A DNA stretch of 64,000 bases from contig NZ_CP031844.2 of assembly GCF_003606345.3 (NCBI RefSeq), positions 1,657,001 to 1,721,000 of the forward strand, read 5' to 3'. A model generated the notes under the pieces. It was not told the DNA's origin. It saw only the letters and a program-made list of their open reading frames with translations, and made no database searches. Positions 9,212-18,067 of the stretch are shown piece by piece. The position numbers and the translations under genes are program-made. Origin of the DNA: Bartonella krasnovii (GTDB lineage: Bacteria; Pseudomonadota; Alphaproteobacteria; Rhizobiales; Rhizobiaceae). Position 1 is the stretch's first letter, and each line of letters starts with the position of its first letter.

Positions 9212-9607
9212 CCATGCCCTTTGAGCAGGGTCACACCGTTATCCGTTGAATTTTCGCACCACATCGGGATAATTTTTCTTCCAACCTCTAAAAAGCCACG
9301 ATCAAGATGATAAACACGATTAACGATTGTTTCACCCTTTGCAGCCACTATTAATAGGAATAAAGGGGCCGCAATCACCAGAGAGACACCACGCAAATCA
9401 GTTGCCATCACAAGGGTGCCTTGCAACTTTTCATATTCCTTGCAACTTCTCATGTCCCATGAGATGCTCTCTCGCCATCGCGTTTTATCTGTGCTCTCAA
9501 ACGGTTGCGTTCTTAGAGGTGCATAAAACGATTTTCGAAAATCGTCTCCGTGATATGGGAAATGCCCCGTGTTAAAACGCATCCCCCCCAAACAACAGAC
9601 ATTCAAG
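9212..9607 (-). pseudogene. Truncated murA 3'-end copy (proximal)
   Basis: A second 397-bp unit directly abuts murA. It shares the same insertion and frameshift pattern as the distal copy, so one damaged unit was duplicated after it diverged from murA. Both contain the TTCGAAAATCGTCTCCGTGA segment of the gene. Confidence 0.88.
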
Positions 9608-9627
9608 CCCATGCCCTTTGAGCAGGG

Positions 9628-10923
9628 TCACACCGTTATCCGTTGAATTTTCGCACCACATCGGGATAATTTTTCTTCCAACCTCTCAAAGCCACGATCA
9701 AGATGATAAACACGATTAACGATTGTTTCGCCCTTTGCAGCCAATGCCGCAATCACCAGAGAGACAGAAGCCCGCAAATCAGTTGCCATCACAGGGGCGC
9801 CTTGCAACTTTTCTGTTCCATAGACGGTTGCTCTCTCGCCATCGAGTTTGATCTGTGCCCCTAAACGGTTGAGTTCTTGAACATGCATAAAACGATTTTC
9901 GAAAATCGTCTCCGTGATATGGGAAATTCCTTCAGCGCGTGTCATCAACGCCATAAACTGCGCTTGAAGATCGGTTGGAAAAGCCGGATAAGGACCTGTT
10001 TTAATATCAACAGGCATAATTTTTGTGTTTTTTGGATTTCGCTTCACGTGAATTCCTTGCGGCTCTATTTGAATCTCAAGCCCTGTTTTTTGCAGAACTT
10101 TCAGCACTGTTGTCAAATGATTAGGATTGGCATTTTTAAGAAAGACATCTCCCCCCACTATTGCGACAGCCATTGCATATGTTCCCGCTTCAATTCGATC
10201 CGCAATAACGCGTATTCTTGTTCCTTTGAGTTTTTTCACCCCTTCAATGGTAAGGGTTGTTGTACCTTCACCGGTTATTTGAGCCCCCATCGCGTTTAAG
10301 GTTCGAATAAGATTTGTGACTTCTGGTTCACAAGCCGCATTCTCAAGAATGGTTGTTCCCTTTGCCATTGTTGCCGCCATTAGCAATACATGCGTTCCCC
10401 CGACCGTGACTTTAGGAAAACGGTAATGCGCCCCTTTTAATCCCTTTGGGGCTTTTGCATGAACATATCCATTTTCAATGGCAATATGAGCCCCTAAACT
10501 TTTCAGCCCTTCGAGAATAAAATCAACAGGTCTTGTTCCAATAGCACATCCTCCAGGAAGCGAAACATAAGCCTCCAAGCATCGAGCAAGCAGCGGTCCA
10601 ATCACCCAAAAGCTTGCCCGCATTTTTCTCACCAATTCGTAAGATGCCCGTGTTGTGGCTATTTTTTGCGCGCTAAAATGGATTGTTCTTGAATTAACAC
10701 CATCATCTTTAATCTCTTGTCCATCAACAGCATATCCCACACCATGATTATTGAGAATGCGAATAAGCAACTCAACATCAGCAAGATGTGGAATATTTTC
10801 TAGCGTGAGCGTTTCTTCTGTCAACAGTGACGCAATCATAAGAGGCAAAGCAGCATTTTTTGCTCCCGAAATCGGAATTGTCCCTTTAAGTTCTACCCCA
10901 CCAACAATTTGAATAGCATCCAT
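9628..10923 (-). CDS. murA: UDP-N-acetylglucosamine 1-carboxyvinyltransferase
   Basis: First committed step of peptidoglycan synthesis: transfers enolpyruvate from PEP to UDP-GlcNAc in the cytoplasm. The 431-residue protein has the catalytic K22-N23 pair (ISGAKNAALP), the reactive Cys loop GGCAIGTRP (Cys at about 126; target of fosfomycin), and the conserved C terminus with ATDLRASVSLVIAALAAKG and YHLDRGFERLEEKL. The start MDAIQIVGG is normal for rhizobial MurA. It is intact although two broken copies of its 3' end lie immediately downstream. A small basic protein gene lies upstream on the same strand. Confidence 0.96.
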   Translation of the reverse strand: MDAIQIVGGVELKGTIPISGAKNAALPLMIASLLTEETLTLENIPHLADVELLIRILNNHGVGYAVDGQEIKDDGVNSRTIHFSAQKIATTRASYELVRKMRASFWVIGPLLARCLEAYVSLPGGCAIGTRPVDFILEGLKSLGAHIAIENGYVHAKAPKGLKGAHYRFPKVTVGGTHVLLMAATMAKGTTILENAACEPEVTNLIRTLNAMGAQITGEGTTTLTIEGVKKLKGTRIRVIADRIEAGTYAMAVAIVGGDVFLKNANPNHLTTVLKVLQKTGLEIQIEPQGIHVKRNPKNTKIMPVDIKTGPYPAFPTDLQAQFMALMTRAEGISHITETIFENRFMHVQELNRLGAQIKLDGERATVYGTEKLQGAPVMATDLRASVSLVIAALAAKGETIVNRVYHLDRGFERLEEKLSRCGAKIQRITV

Positions 10924-11088
10924 CGTGTTTTCCCTCTTTTCCTTTACGCCACCCCTTCCAAAGGTTTTTCTCCTTTTGAAAAGTTATGCTTTATTGATCG
11001 TTTTTTTTAAAACGCCTTCTAACGATGAGAACAAATGATTGAGACATTTAGTTGCAAAAATGCCTTAAAAAAAATATTTTTTGGCATT

Positions 11089-11241
11089 TTAGAGCTCTGA
11101 TTGCGCTCTTTTTCGACTTTGCTCTTTTCGACGTTTTAAGTTTTGCCGCAACTGCTGCGCCAATCTTTCTTGACGTCGTTTTGCTTTTTCCTCTTGATGA
11201 TTGATTTCATCGTGCTTTTGTTTTTGATACATCTGTGTCAT
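11089..11241 (-). CDS. Small basic protein upstream of murA
   Basis: A 50-residue, extremely charged protein starting MTQMYQKQKHDEINHQEE and ending in repeated RRQERLAQQLRQNLKRRK, probably one long helix. A protein with a similar LR.NLKRRK core is commonly found next to murA in Rhizobiales; from memory I take this to be that family (hypothetical). Function is unknown. The sequence between it and murA (10924-11088) contains no other gene. Confidence 0.65.
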   Translation of the reverse strand: MTQMYQKQKHDEINHQEEKAKRRQERLAQQLRQNLKRRKEQSRKRAQSEL

Positions 11242-11423
11242 TGCACAACCTTTTAAACAGTGTTGAGCTTCTATCCAATCAACTCACGGCTTTTTACAAT
11301 ATATTTAAGAGTATAAGAACACTCTTGTCATGACATAAGATACGTTTTCTTGCAAGAATATACAAATGTTCTCTTGCCTATTTTATGACAATATGGCACA
11401 AGACAGCGCAATGATTGAAAACG

Positions 11424-11498
<75 letters not shown>

Positions 11499-11902
11499 TT
11501 TTATTCTTCTTTCCCATTAAGTCTTTCTCATTAAGTCTTTCCCATTAAGCATCAATCTTTTCCCTCTAAGCCTCCATCGGCTTCATTCCAAGCCTTCTCT
11601 CCTTTAGACCAGGCGCTTTAATGGCTTCAAAATAAATGGTCTACGCGCTTAAATCGCCCAAACGCTCTGCAAACCGCTTTTGACATTAACACGCCAAGAA
11701 CAGCATACATTCCCATTGCACATCCCTCTCTTTTCTTGCATCGCCCCCTTAGCTTCATGAAAAATCCCCTCTTCTTCCCTTTACCCAAGCCTCTCTGTTG
11801 CAAAAGCCCATTGCCTTCACCTTAGCTCTTTTAGACTTGTCGAGGCATTTTCATTTTTTTTAAATGTTTTCCCCTCACGCACCACACCTACTTATGATAT
11901 GA
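11499..11902. other. Intergenic, nothing recognised
   Basis: Short direct repeats (CATTAAGTCTTTC x3, 11516-11548) follow the tRNA. No coding frame is supported. Confidence 0.5.
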
Positions 11903-12068
11903 ATCCCCTCTCCAACCAATAAAAAAACCCCGCCTTGAGGCCGGGTTTTAACCTGTACCACACCCTTGTTGGAATACGAGAAGATCACGATCACCGTTTT
12001 CACATAAACACGTTCATGTCCATATTTTTAACACAAAAAAGACACAGACTGATCTTTTAAACAGAAAT
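11903..12068. repeat. 165-bp dispersed repeat, copy 1
   Basis: Begins ATCCCCTCTCCAACCAATAA and ends CTTTTAAACAGAAAT. It recurs at 12893-13056 with only a few differences. Each copy lies 35-45 bp upstream of a small exported-protein gene. A leftward terminator sits at its left edge. Confidence 0.9.
11921..11949 (-). terminator. Leftward rho-independent terminator
   Basis: On the minus strand AAAACCCGGCCTCAAGGCGGGG is followed by seven Ts. It would end a transcript running leftward through the repeat. Confidence 0.7.
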
Positions 12069-12103
12069 CCGTTAAAAATTCATGATAATTATTAAAGGTT
12101 AAA

Positions 12104-12847
12104 ATGGTAAAATTACTCTTTAAAACGTATATCATAATACCTATAATGTTTTTTTCTGTCGCTCTCTTATTGGGGTGTAAGAAGGTAAGAACCCTAGCTG
12201 AATACAATAGACTTTACCAAAAATATGTCCATGAAAATTATACGACTTCAGAATATTCCCAGAAATTAGAAAAAGCCAAAAAAGAAATAGAATATTATAA
12301 AAAGAGTATAACACCCGTCCTCTCTATAGAATATGATAATAATCAATTTTGGAAATACTTAATAATATTACCCAACAATCCTCCAGAATTTGATATTTTA
12401 AAACATTATCACATAGCCCTTGTTTTTTGTGGGCGCTTTGCCGATTTATGGCAAGGCAATAAAAATATGCCATCACTTGTATTTAATGATTTTAAAAGTG
12501 AATTTGAGGCTTTTAAAAATAGTGTCGTGCAATATGATGGTTCTTGGAATAGTTTAACACGACGTTTCTTAGAAGCAAAATTTGAAACAAACTTTGACGA
12601 TCCGATGTTTGCGTACGCAGAAGCATTTTTGGATTCTCCCAATGGCATTAGTCGAAAAGAACAAACGCTTCGTACAGAAGAAATGATAATAACCCATGAG
12701 GCTACTCGTTTTAGCAATACAGGAAAGATGTGCGACCTTGCTGTAGATATATATCGTACAATGATGCCTTATAAAAACAAAGACGTCAGACCGCCCGTGA
12801 GATATAGCACTTTTGAAAAATTGAAACAGTATCTGAAAAATCTTTAG
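12104..12847 (+). CDS. Putative lipoprotein, function unknown
   Basis: A 247-residue protein with an N-terminal hydrophobic segment (residues ~8-24) ending in the lipobox LLGC, so it is probably a lipid-anchored envelope protein. The mature part is rich in Lys/Tyr, with a helical stretch YSQKLEKAKKEIEYYKK and two later Cys (in VFCGRF and MCDLAV). I do not recognise a family. It starts 36 bp after a 165-bp repeat that also precedes the next exported protein, suggesting a shared regulatory or duplicated leader. The AT-rich composition resembles the other small accessory genes here. Confidence 0.65.
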   Translation: MVKLLFKTYIIIPIMFFSVALLLGCKKVRTLAEYNRLYQKYVHENYTTSEYSQKLEKAKKEIEYYKKSITPVLSIEYDNNQFWKYLIILPNNPPEFDILKHYHIALVFCGRFADLWQGNKNMPSLVFNDFKSEFEAFKNSVVQYDGSWNSLTRRFLEAKFETNFDDPMFAYAEAFLDSPNGISRKEQTLRTEEMIITHEATRFSNTGKMCDLAVDIYRTMMPYKNKDVRPPVRYSTFEKLKQYLKNL

Positions 12848-12892
12848 AATGAACAATAAAATATCTTTCAAAGTACTTTTAAAAAACCATTC

Positions 12893-13056
12893 ATCCCCTC
12901 TCCAACCAATAAAAAAACCCGCTTGAGGCCGGGTTTTAACCTGTACCACACCCTTGTTGGAATACGAGAAGATCACGATCATCGTTTTCACATAAACACG
13001 TTCATGTCCATATTTTTAACACAAAAACGACACAGACTGATCTTTTAAACAGAAAT
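12893..13056. repeat. 165-bp dispersed repeat, copy 2
   Basis: Near-identical to 11903-12068. The terminator arms are one C and G shorter, preserving pairing (12911-12938, minus strand). Confidence 0.9.
12911..12938 (-). terminator. Leftward rho-independent terminator, copy 2
   Basis: AAAACCCGGCCTCAAGCGGG followed by seven Ts on the minus strand. It is the same structure as at 11921-11949. Confidence 0.65.
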
Positions 13057-13098
13057 TGCTTATAAAAACGCGTTAGCAACAAAAGACAATAAAGCCCT

Positions 13099-13413
13099 AT
13101 GTTTAAACCCCTTATTTTATTCGCTATAGCAATAAGCGCTATTTTATTCACGCATCACGCAAAGAGTAGCTGTCCAAAAGATGGATTTTTCGTTGGGGGA
13201 ACTTCTCCGATCAATTGTATTTCAAAAGAATATATAAGACAAAAAATAGAAAAGAAGCGATTGGAAATAGAACAAGAAGAAGAATGGTCAAAGCTTGAAA
13301 AATTTTCCGTTACTTCTTGTCCAAGTAAAGAGTTTCCTGTTTATCGTGGTTTTTCTATTATCGCTTGTGTTTTAAGAGAAAGAATTAGAGCAAGATCGTT
13401 TGAAGAGAAATAA
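13099..13413 (+). CDS. Small exported Cys-containing protein
   Basis: A 104-residue protein with an N-terminal hydrophobic signal (residues ~1-22, likely cleavage after HHAKS). The mature part has four Cys at SSCPKDG, INCISKE, TSCPSKE and IACVLRE. The repeated pattern C-P-[KS]-[DK]..F suggests two small half-domains that could each form a disulfide pairing. An acidic/basic helix, KKRLEIEQEEEWSKLEKF, lies between. No family recognised. It is preceded by repeat copy 2, as the lipoprotein gene is by copy 1. Confidence 0.55.
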   Translation: MFKPLILFAIAISAILFTHHAKSSCPKDGFFVGGTSPINCISKEYIRQKIEKKRLEIEQEEEWSKLEKFSVTSCPSKEFPVYRGFSIIACVLRERIRARSFEEK

Positions 13414-13639
13414 GATCAATATCATAGGATTATCTCTGCAATGGTTTATCGTAGGATTCATCATAACGACGATCATGTCCATTCCAATCAATATCCTTTG
13501 GCGTTTTCGCTTTAAGGTTCCAGCCTGTTTATTGACCATAATGACAGCCTTGGCGATTATGGCCATACCCTTTATATTCTCTTGGTAGTCTCTCACTCCT
13601 TTTGTAAAAAACTTTCTCAAAATATGAAGAACACCGCAC

Positions 13640-14905
13640 ATTTTCAAGTATTTTGAACTGTATTTCCCCGCATTGAGATACCATAGCCCAAGTAATACCA
13701 TAGCCCAAGTACCACCATATCTTCCCCAAGCAACACTTGTGACACTCAAGTCTCTGATACCTCCTTCACCCCCCATTTTCAAACTTACCTTTTTATGGAA
13801 TTTCCCCTCTCATCAACCCTTACACAAGATCCCTTTCTTCCCCCTCTCATTCTTGTTTTGCTTCTCAACCGATGCTTGGCATATCACACTCAGCAATCCC
13901 GCCTCTCATCTTTTCCATTTCCTCCATCCCCAAAAATCAAGCAACTGCGCGCCAATCTTTCCCCCTCACGCACCACGCGCCCACCCTTTTCTCTATTACC
14001 CGGCAAACCCCTTTGCTACCCCCTCCCTCAAACAGCACCTCACCCCAAAGCAGTCCGCCCCAAAAGCAGCCCGCCCCAAAAGCAACCCCAATGGACAAAA
14101 CGAAAATACAACAGCCCCATTCCCCCAGTGAAAAAACACTGGAGACCTTCAACTTATCCGCCATGGAGGGAACCTCTCTCTGCCCCTCAAACACACGCAA
14201 CACAAAAGCAGCAAGCCTCCATCTTCTCTCTCTGCCCCCCTTACATCTTACCTCCCAAAAGCGCCCCCACTTGACGTTTCCCCAAACACCGCCATTTTCC
14301 CCAAGCAATACTTATAACGCTCAAGTCTCTGATGCCTCCTTCACCCCCCATTTTCAAACTTACCTTTTTATGAAATTTTTCCCCTCATCAACCCTTACAC
14401 AAGATCCCTTTCTTCCCCCTCTCATTCTTGTTTTACCTCTCAACAGACGCTTGGCATATCACACTCAGCAATCCCGCCTCTCATCTTTTCCATTTCCTCC
14501 ATCCCGCAAAAGTCAAACAACTGCGCGCCAATCTTTCCCCCTCACGCACCACGCGCCCACCCTTTTCTCTATTACCCGGCAAACCCCTTTGCTACCCCCT
14601 CCCTCAAACAGCACCTCACCCCAAAGCAGTCCGCCCCCAAAGCAGCCCGCCCCAAAAGCAACCCCAATGGACAAAACGAAAATACAACAGCCCCATTCCC
14701 CCAGTGAAAAAACACTGGAGGTCTTCAACTTACCCGTCAAGGATCCGTCACCGCCATGGCGGGAACCTCTCACTGCCCCAACAGCTTGCCTTCAAAAGGC
14801 TCCCCCACTCGACGCTCCCCTCTCATCAACCCTACACAAGATCCCTTTTTTCCTCGTCTTATTCTTGTTTTGCCTCTCAACCGATGCTTTGTTTTTACAC
14901 CCCCC
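13640..14905. repeat. C-rich repeat block, copies 1 and 2 (~573-bp unit)
   Basis: A long unit starting near 13713 (TTCCCCAAGCAACACTTGTG) restarts near 14288. Segments such as TCTCATTCTTGTTTT, CCTCCATCCC, AAAAGTCAAACAACTGCGCG and CACTGGAG recur in order. Copy 2 is cut and joined at about 14820 to another partial copy that runs into the yqaJ-like gene. Rightward frames spanning it are Pro/Ser/Thr-rich low-complexity and not convincing genes. Confidence 0.85.
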
Positions 14906-15570
14906 AACCTTTCTTCCACCTCTTTCAAAGCCCTCTCTGTTCTTATTCCAAAGCCTGTCTCAAAACGCTTAATGTGCTGGACCATCTTCTCCAAAGCCTC
15001 ATTAAAACGATGAATTTCAATTTCAAGCTTTCTAATATAGGCTTCATCACGATAAGCGCGTTTAATTAAAGGGGGCATATCTGGCCAATAGAGCATTAAA
15101 TCCACCCATTCACGTTGAGAAATCCATAAGCCTCCTTGACATTGAGCTTTATGTTCTTCTGGAAAATTCTTTTGCGCAAAATGAGGAATTAAAATTTCCG
15201 GTTTTTTTGTTTTAATTTCCAACAATCCATTCTTCCCCACAAAAGCATCCGGAGAAAATCCTTGTTTGCGATCATCGGCTAAAACAAAGCCAATACATTC
15301 GGGTTCTGTCTGTGTCAATTTTCCATAAAGCTGCCGTGCGCTTGGTTCTAATTCTATCCCCCGTCGCTGAGAAAGTGTTGTCCCTTCCTCCACGGTTTTT
15401 CCAGTAATTCTTTCTCCTGCCAATTTCATCATTACACTATGATAGCGTGATGTTTTTTGCCCCTGTTTTTTTTCTGCCATGACCATTTCAAACAAAGAAG
15501 CCGTAATCAATCCATTGCGCGCTTTTTGCCATTCCTCTGTTCCCTGAACACAATCAATAATTATTGGCAT
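14770..15570 (-). CDS. YqaJ-family viral recombinase/exonuclease
   Basis: A PD-(D/E)XK nuclease of the lambda-exonuclease/YqaJ type used in phage recombination. From ATG 15570 (GGGGGAAAAC upstream) the protein has 266 residues: GTEEWQKARNGLITAS (~10-25), E72 in GIELEP, catalytic D108 (FSPDAF), E118-x-K120 (LLEIKTK), and the Q-rich KAQCQGGLW (~141-149), then a coiled tail. From about residue 222 onward (KTKHRLRGKTRIRRGKKG...) the reading frame runs through the neighbouring C-rich repeat, so the natural C terminus was probably replaced by repeat-encoded residues. An in-frame extension upstream to 15777 is also repeat sequence and is rejected. Confidence 0.85.
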   Translation of the reverse strand: MPIIIDCVQGTEEWQKARNGLITASLFEMVMAEKKQGQKTSRYHSVMMKLAGERITGKTVEEGTTLSQRRGIELEPSARQLYGKLTQTEPECIGFVLADDRKQGFSPDAFVGKNGLLEIKTKKPEILIPHFAQKNFPEEHKAQCQGGLWISQREWVDLMLYWPDMPPLIKRAYRDEAYIRKLEIEIHRFNEALEKMVQHIKRFETGFGIRTERALKEVEERLGGVKTKHRLRGKTRIRRGKKGSCVGLMRGERRVGEPFEGKLLGQ

Positions 15571-16440
15571 GTTTTCCCCCTTTATCTGGTGTTTTTTTGA
15601 ATATATTCTCTTTGAAACATCACTCCACACACACTCTTGTCTCTCTCCCCTCTCCCACACCTCCCCAAAAACACCCCCCCCAAAAACAACCCCCCCCCAA
15701 AAACAACCCCCCCCAAAAACAACCCCAATGAATAAAACGAAAATACAAACAGCCCCATTCCCCCAGTGAAAAAACACCTATCCCGTCAATGAACCGTCAA
15801 CTTACCCGCCATGGAGGGAACCTCTCTCTGCCCCTCAAACACACGCAACACAAAAGCAGCAAGCCTCCATCTTCTCTCTCTGCCCCCCTTACATCTTACC
15901 TCCCAAAAGCGCCCCCACTTGACGTTCCCCCAAACACCGCCATTTTCCCCAAGCAACACTTGTGACGCTCAAGTCTCTGATGCCTCCTTCACCCCCCATT
16001 TTCAAACTTACCTTTTTATGGAATTTCCCCTCATCAACCCTTACACAAGATCCCCTTTCTTCCCCCGTCTCATTCTTGTTTTACCTCTCAATAGACGCTT
16101 TGCATGTCACACTCAGCAATCCTGCCTCTCATCTTTTCCATTTCCTCCATCCCCAAAAATCAAGTAACTGTGCGCCAATCTTTCCCCCCTCACGCACCAC
16201 ACGCCCACCCTTTTCTCTATTACCCCGGCAAGCCCCTTGCTAGCCTCCCCCAAAGCAGCCTCCCTCAGTTAGCTTTCCTTCAAACACCACCTCACCCCCA
16301 AAGCAGCCGCCCCCAAAAACAACCCCAATGAAGAGAACGAAAACAAAAGCCCCCCCTCATTCCCCCAGTGAAAAAACACTGGAGGCCTTCAACTTACCCG
16401 TCCATTTATCCACGATCAGTGAGAAGGAGCTTTTTTTCAT
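15571..16440. repeat. C-rich repeat block, partial copy and copy 3
   Basis: 15661-15730 holds three to four runs of 7-9 Cs separated by AAAAACAA. 15730-15935 is the distal half of the 573-bp unit, and 15936-16400 is copy 3 of its proximal half. The minus strand of 15673-15725 fits a G-quadruplex pattern. Confidence 0.85.
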
Positions 16441-16444
16441 GCAG

Positions 16445-16633
16445 CTATTGCACGACAGAAAAATCATGGTAGCAATATTCTTCTGCTAAGTTTTTTGCCA
16501 TAGACAGCGCGACCTCTTGCGATATGAAAAGAACAGCATTGTGTTTTTGTGGCTCGAGTCTGATTAAATTTTTAGTCTTTCCAGCATAATAAAGTGGAAA
16601 GCCTTGATAAGACGTTTTGAGATAACTTGGCAT
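16445..16633 (-). CDS. Small phage-island protein, unknown
   Basis: A 62-residue frame from ATG 16633 (an ATG at 16645 overlaps the upstream gene stop): PSYLKTSYQGFPLYYAGKTK ... VALSMAKNLAEEYCYHDF. It has the look of a small globular phage protein. It directly follows the 129-residue gene on the same strand, so translational coupling is likely. No family recognised. Confidence 0.5.
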   Translation of the reverse strand: MPSYLKTSYQGFPLYYAGKTKNLIRLEPQKHNAVLFISQEVALSMAKNLAEEYCYHDFSVVQ

Positions 16634-16635
16634 GA

Positions 16636-17025
16636 TTACCACCAATAATCTGACAAGACATCACAAGGGCGTAAACGATGCTGTTTTTCATAAGAGCCAT
16701 AGAGATTATCTTCATAGTCGCGTATCACGCTTTCATTTAAACATGCATGATAGGCTTCACTATTCAAAATGAAGGGCTGTAAATGTGTATTTTCTTCATT
16801 TATTTCATAATTTTCGACATAACAATCAGCGATTTGTTCGGTCACATCTTCAGCATGATTTGTTGTAAGATCAAATCGTAAAACTTTATAAACAGTTTCA
16901 GATTCTTCAATGAGTTCGAGCACTTCTTCGATTTCTTCGATAGGTCCTTCATAGCTATCGGGTTTTTCATCTTCACAAAGAATGATAACAATTTCATCCT
17001 CTTTAACGAATGGAATATTTTTCAT
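16636..17025 (-). CDS. Acidic phage-island protein, unknown
   Basis: A 129-residue, strongly acidic protein (EDEIVIILCEDEKPDSYEG, EEIEEVLELIEESE) ending LRPCDVLSDYWW. No signal peptide or membrane segment. The ribosome site GGGGGAAAATC precedes the ATG. It heads a leftward unit (this gene, the 62-residue gene, perhaps yqaJ) behind a good promoter at 17093-17120. Its acidic character would fit a DNA-mimic or recombination accessory protein, but that is only a guess. Confidence 0.6.
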   Translation of the reverse strand: MKNIPFVKEDEIVIILCEDEKPDSYEGPIEEIEEVLELIEESETVYKVLRFDLTTNHAEDVTEQIADCYVENYEINEENTHLQPFILNSEAYHACLNESVIRDYEDNLYGSYEKQHRLRPCDVLSDYWW

Positions 17026-17092
17026 GATTTTCCCCCTTTAGATAGTTGATAAAGCAAAGCTTCATCTTGACAAGATCAAATATAGCGTTAGT

Positions 17093-17120
17093 CTTATATC
17101 CTCTATAGGAGAGATGTCAA
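17093..17120 (-). promoter_or_regulatory. Leftward promoter with internal palindrome
   Basis: Minus strand: TTGACA (forward 17115-17120), 16-bp spacer, TATAAG (17093-17098). The spacer holds CTCCTATAGAGG, containing the palindrome CCTATAGG-like core, a candidate operator for the CI-like repressor encoded 220 bp away. Confidence 0.6.
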
Positions 17121-17224
17121 GCATTTTATCCTTCATAAAAGATATATTTTAAATCTTTGCGGGGTTCAAATGGCATATAGAAATAAAGATCTGCTATTTC
17201 TGTTTCCCCTCATGTTCTTTTTTT

Positions 17225-17239
17225 GTTCGCTATTTGTTC
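17225..17239 (+). promoter_or_regulatory. LexA (SOS) box, alphaproteobacterial type
   Basis: GTTCGCTATTTGTTC is an exact GTTC-N7-GTTC, the known LexA operator of Rhizobiales and relatives. It lies 39 bp upstream of a 46-codon frame (17278) whose transcript would run antisense into the repressor gene. Confidence 0.6.
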
Positions 17240-17277
17240 TCACTTAATTGCAACGATAAACACACAGGAGAGATAAA

Positions 17278-17418
17278 ATGAGTGATATAATATTAATAGA
17301 ATACTGGAGTCGTCTTGATTCAAAAGCACAAAAAGAGATTATTTTGAAGCTTCGTCAACGGGTCGCCGCAAAAGAGTTAAAATCGCCTGTCTCTCTTCAG
17401 GAGAGAGCTTTGAAATAA
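17278..17418 (+). CDS. 46-residue protein behind a LexA box
   Basis: ATG 17278 follows ACAGGAGAGATAAA, a good ribosome site. The product MSDIILIEYWSRLDSKAQKE continues with a basic helix and ends ERALK. Its last 80 bases overlap the 3' end of the repressor gene on the other strand. It could be a small SOS-induced antirepressor-like peptide, or the transcript itself may act as antisense RNA. No family recognised. Confidence 0.45.
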   Translation: MSDIILIEYWSRLDSKAQKEIILKLRQRVAAKELKSPVSLQERALK

Positions 17419-17656
17419 GCTCTAGAAATTCTTTATCTTCAGGGCTAGCCCCTTTTCCGTAAAGAATATAATTCATACTGATATCAATTTCGTGACAAAT
17501 TCGCGAGAGAGATTCGATTGTTGGTTCTTTTCCTTCAGAAAGGATAGAATGAAGGTATCCCGCGCCTTTACCGGCAGCGAGGGAGATAGATCTTTTTGAT
17601 CGTCCACTTTTTTCCAAAGCGGTCCTTAATCTTTTACGCCAACCATCGATATTCAT
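17339..17656 (-). CDS. CI-like phage repressor, HTH type
   Basis: From ATG 17656 (MNIDGWRKRLRTALEKSG) the protein has 105 residues: an N-terminal HTH (SKRSISLAAGKGAGYLHSIL ... PTIESLSRICHEIDIS) then a short tail with SPEDKEFLELISKLSPEERQ. It lacks the S24-type autocleavage domain of larger CI proteins, so SOS release would need another factor. That makes the LexA box and the convergent small frame at its 3' end notable. It stands opposite the replication gene at 18068, the usual immunity/early layout of a temperate phage. An in-frame upstream ATG at 17728 has no ribosome site. Confidence 0.75.
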   Translation of the reverse strand: MNIDGWRKRLRTALEKSGRSKRSISLAAGKGAGYLHSILSEGKEPTIESLSRICHEIDISMNYILYGKGASPEDKEFLELISKLSPEERQAILTLLRRPVDEASK

Positions 17657-18067
17657 AATTTCACCATATAGCGCGTCTTTTAAAAAAAACACGTCCTTTT
17701 TACAAAACGGGCTTGCAATATCCTCCAAAAAGGATAAAATTAAGGAAACAAATTTTATTTTTTAGGGGGAAATAAAAAATCATTTTTTGCTCATAAAAAC
17801 ACTTTAACCACACCACGAGAAATAAAAGACCACTTCCAAAAACTGATTCATTGAGAAGTGTTGTCCTTTTTATTTTTTCCATCATTGTAATCTCAAGTTT
17901 TAATTAAGTTTTCATGCCCTTCAAGCGCATCCACTCATTGATAAATATTATAAAAGAAGTTTCTTAATCGTTATTGAGCAGAGCCAAAGGTAACACACAA
18001 GCTAAATTTCTGTTTGCGCTTTTATCGTCAATAAAACTGTATAAGAAAGAAGAAAGTAGATTGCCAT
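17657..18067. promoter_or_regulatory. Divergent early control region
   Basis: The ~410 bp between the repressor and the replication gene are AT-rich and hold no gene. A TGTATAAGAA sequence at about 18037-18046 is a plausible -10 for rightward transcription. I could not define operators. Confidence 0.35.

Noticed and set aside
8841..9215. Minus-strand 124-codon frame as a gene
   Set aside because: It is a frame-shifted murA fragment joined to repeat-boundary sequence.
13673..14972. Pro/Ser-rich frames of 150-366 codons
   Set aside because: Three overlapping frames over duplicated C-rich DNA; no domain, and the same sequence lies inside the yqaJ tail on the other strand.
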